Of a stretch of DNA of 5,868 bases, positions 5,378-5,868 are shown in pieces. The DNA comes from Pelobacter sp. UBA5610 (GTDB taxonomy: Bacteria; Desulfobacterota; Desulfuromonadia; Desulfuromonadales; Syntrophotaleaceae), in the NCBI GenBank assembly GCA_002424645.1, contig DIKU01000147.1, positions 10,898 through 16,765 on the forward strand, in the 5' to 3' direction. The position numbers and the translations under genes were made by a program. Position 1 is the first letter of the stretch. Every line of letters begins with the position of its first letter. The notes beneath the pieces were generated by a model. The model saw only the letters and a list, made by a program, of their open reading frames with translations, made no database searches and was not told where the DNA came from.

Positions 5378-5868
5378 TTATTCATCCTTCCTGCTGCGAT
5401 AAATCCGGAAAGGAAGTCCAACGATCAACGCCACAGCAAACCCCACGACTCCCTTGATGGTCAAAGAAACCACCATATGCGCGAGAGACAATTGAAGATC
5501 GTTGACCAGAGAAAAAATCAGCGAGGCCAGCATGAAACCTCCCGCCAGCAATGCACAAGCACGCAGATAGTTTCTTTCAAGTGCATGAACCGCCAGACTG
5601 GCCACAATCATAAAGCCAAGCAACACCGCCACGGCGCTCCACATCCAGCGGCTATCCAATCCTTGAAATGGCTTGTCCGATAGCTCATCCGGACGTTCCG
5701 ACTTCTCAGTCGTGATGACAATTCCCATGTCCTGCATAAAATAATATTGCCATTTTTTAGACAAGGATGATTTGATGAGTTGAGGCTGCACCCCCGCAGC
5801 CATAACCAGACCATTATCCGAACCGCCGCCCGAACCGCCGCCCGAACCGCCGCCGGAACCGCCACCGG
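5378..5868 (-). CDS. Membrane protein with (GGGS)4 linker and three C-terminal TM segments (5' end outside window)
   Basis: The family is not recognised. The frame ends at TAA (5380-5378) and stays open to the right edge, giving at least 162 residues. The first 16 visible residues are four perfect Gly-Gly-Gly-Ser units encoded by the tandem repeat at 5819-5866. A polar stretch of about 55 residues follows (visible 17-73), then three hydrophobic segments at about 74-96, 101-121 and 128-152, and a basic tail (RIYRSRKDE). The loop after the first segment carries two Arg and the loop after the second is acidic. By the positive-inside rule this puts the C-terminus in the cytoplasm and the linker outside. 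The missing N-terminal part would then be an exported or membrane-anchored domain tethered by the flexible linker. Internal ATGs at 5803 and 5737 lack convincing ribosome-binding sites, and the in-frame linker argues that they are not the real start. The alternative is a 141-residue or smaller three-TM protein starting inside this frame. Confidence 0.7.
   Translation of the reverse strand, partial: GGGSGGGSGGGSGGGSDNGLVMAAGVQPQLIKSSLSKKWQYYFMQDMGIVITTEKSERPDELSDKPFQGLDSRWMWSAVAVLLGFMIVASLAVHALERNYLRACALLAGGFMLASLIFSLVNDLQLSLAHMVVSLTIKGVVGFAVALIVGLPFRIYRSRKDE
5819..5866 (-). repeat. 12-bp tandem repeat, four units, encoding Gly-Gly-Gly-Ser
   Basis: On the minus strand the unit is GGCGGCGGTTCG. 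Three copies are identical (5819-5830, 5831-5842, 5843-5854). The fourth (5855-5866) differs at two positions, GGTGGCGGTTCC, both silent. The period is a multiple of three, so gain or loss of units would change linker length without a frameshift. The array may continue past the window edge. Confidence 0.95.

Noticed and set aside
5360..5383. Hairpin GTCCG/CGGAC followed by CTTTATT between the convergent genes
   Set aside because: The stem is only 5 bp and the T run is interrupted, so a terminator is not supported. It also overlaps the stop codon of the minus-strand gene.
5608..5865. Frame reading the 12-bp repeat as Ala-Ala-Val-Arg
   Set aside because: It conflicts with the frame that gives GGGS linked to three clear TM segments. 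Beyond the repeat it has no protein-like features.
5819..5866. The GGGS repeat as an engineered linker or contamination
   Set aside because: The Gly and Ser codons and the flanking frame fit the natural gene, and the sequence runs smoothly into non-repetitive coding DNA.

Overview
The window is ordinary bacterial chromosome at about 55% G+C, with tightly packed housekeeping genes and two poorly characterised ones. The FtsH and queuine/preQ1 tRNA-ribosyltransferase sequences, the NP-motif helical-repeat protein after tgt and the base composition suggest a Gram-negative deltaproteobacterium of the Desulfuromonadales (Pelobacter/Syntrophotalea/Geobacter type). That placement is an impression from the protein sequences, not a database result.

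Layout from left to right: (1) positions 1-252, the 3' end of enolase (eno, + strand), closed by a strong 18-bp-stem terminator at 275-314. (2) 441-1073, minus strand, a GNAT-type N-acetyltransferase that converges on eno and is clearly AT-richer than its surroundings (about 45% G+C by hand count), so it may be acquired. (3) 1193-3133, minus strand, a complete FtsH membrane AAA+ zinc protease. (4) 3134-3351, a 218-bp divergent intergenic region holding the FtsH ribosome-binding site, a possible ftsH promoter and, just before tgt, a hairpin followed by six T's that looks like an intrinsic terminator or attenuator. (5) 3352-4461, + strand, tgt, complete with catalytic and zinc residues. (6) 4534-5331, + strand, a TTG-started helical-repeat protein of unknown function, probably co-transcribed with tgt. 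(7) 5378-5868, minus strand, the C-terminal part of a membrane protein whose frame runs off the right edge through a perfect (Gly-Gly-Gly-Ser)x4 linker encoded by a 12-bp tandem repeat.

The genes do not form one pathway. Enolase is glycolysis, FtsH is membrane-protein quality control, and Tgt inserts preQ1 into tRNA in queuosine biosynthesis. I found no CRISPR array, insertion sequence, tRNA, rRNA or defence system. The points most worth a second look are the GGGS-linker membrane gene (a start call at an internal ATG would truncate it), the possible attenuator before tgt, and the unknown repeat protein after tgt. No intergenic stretch exceeds 300 bp.
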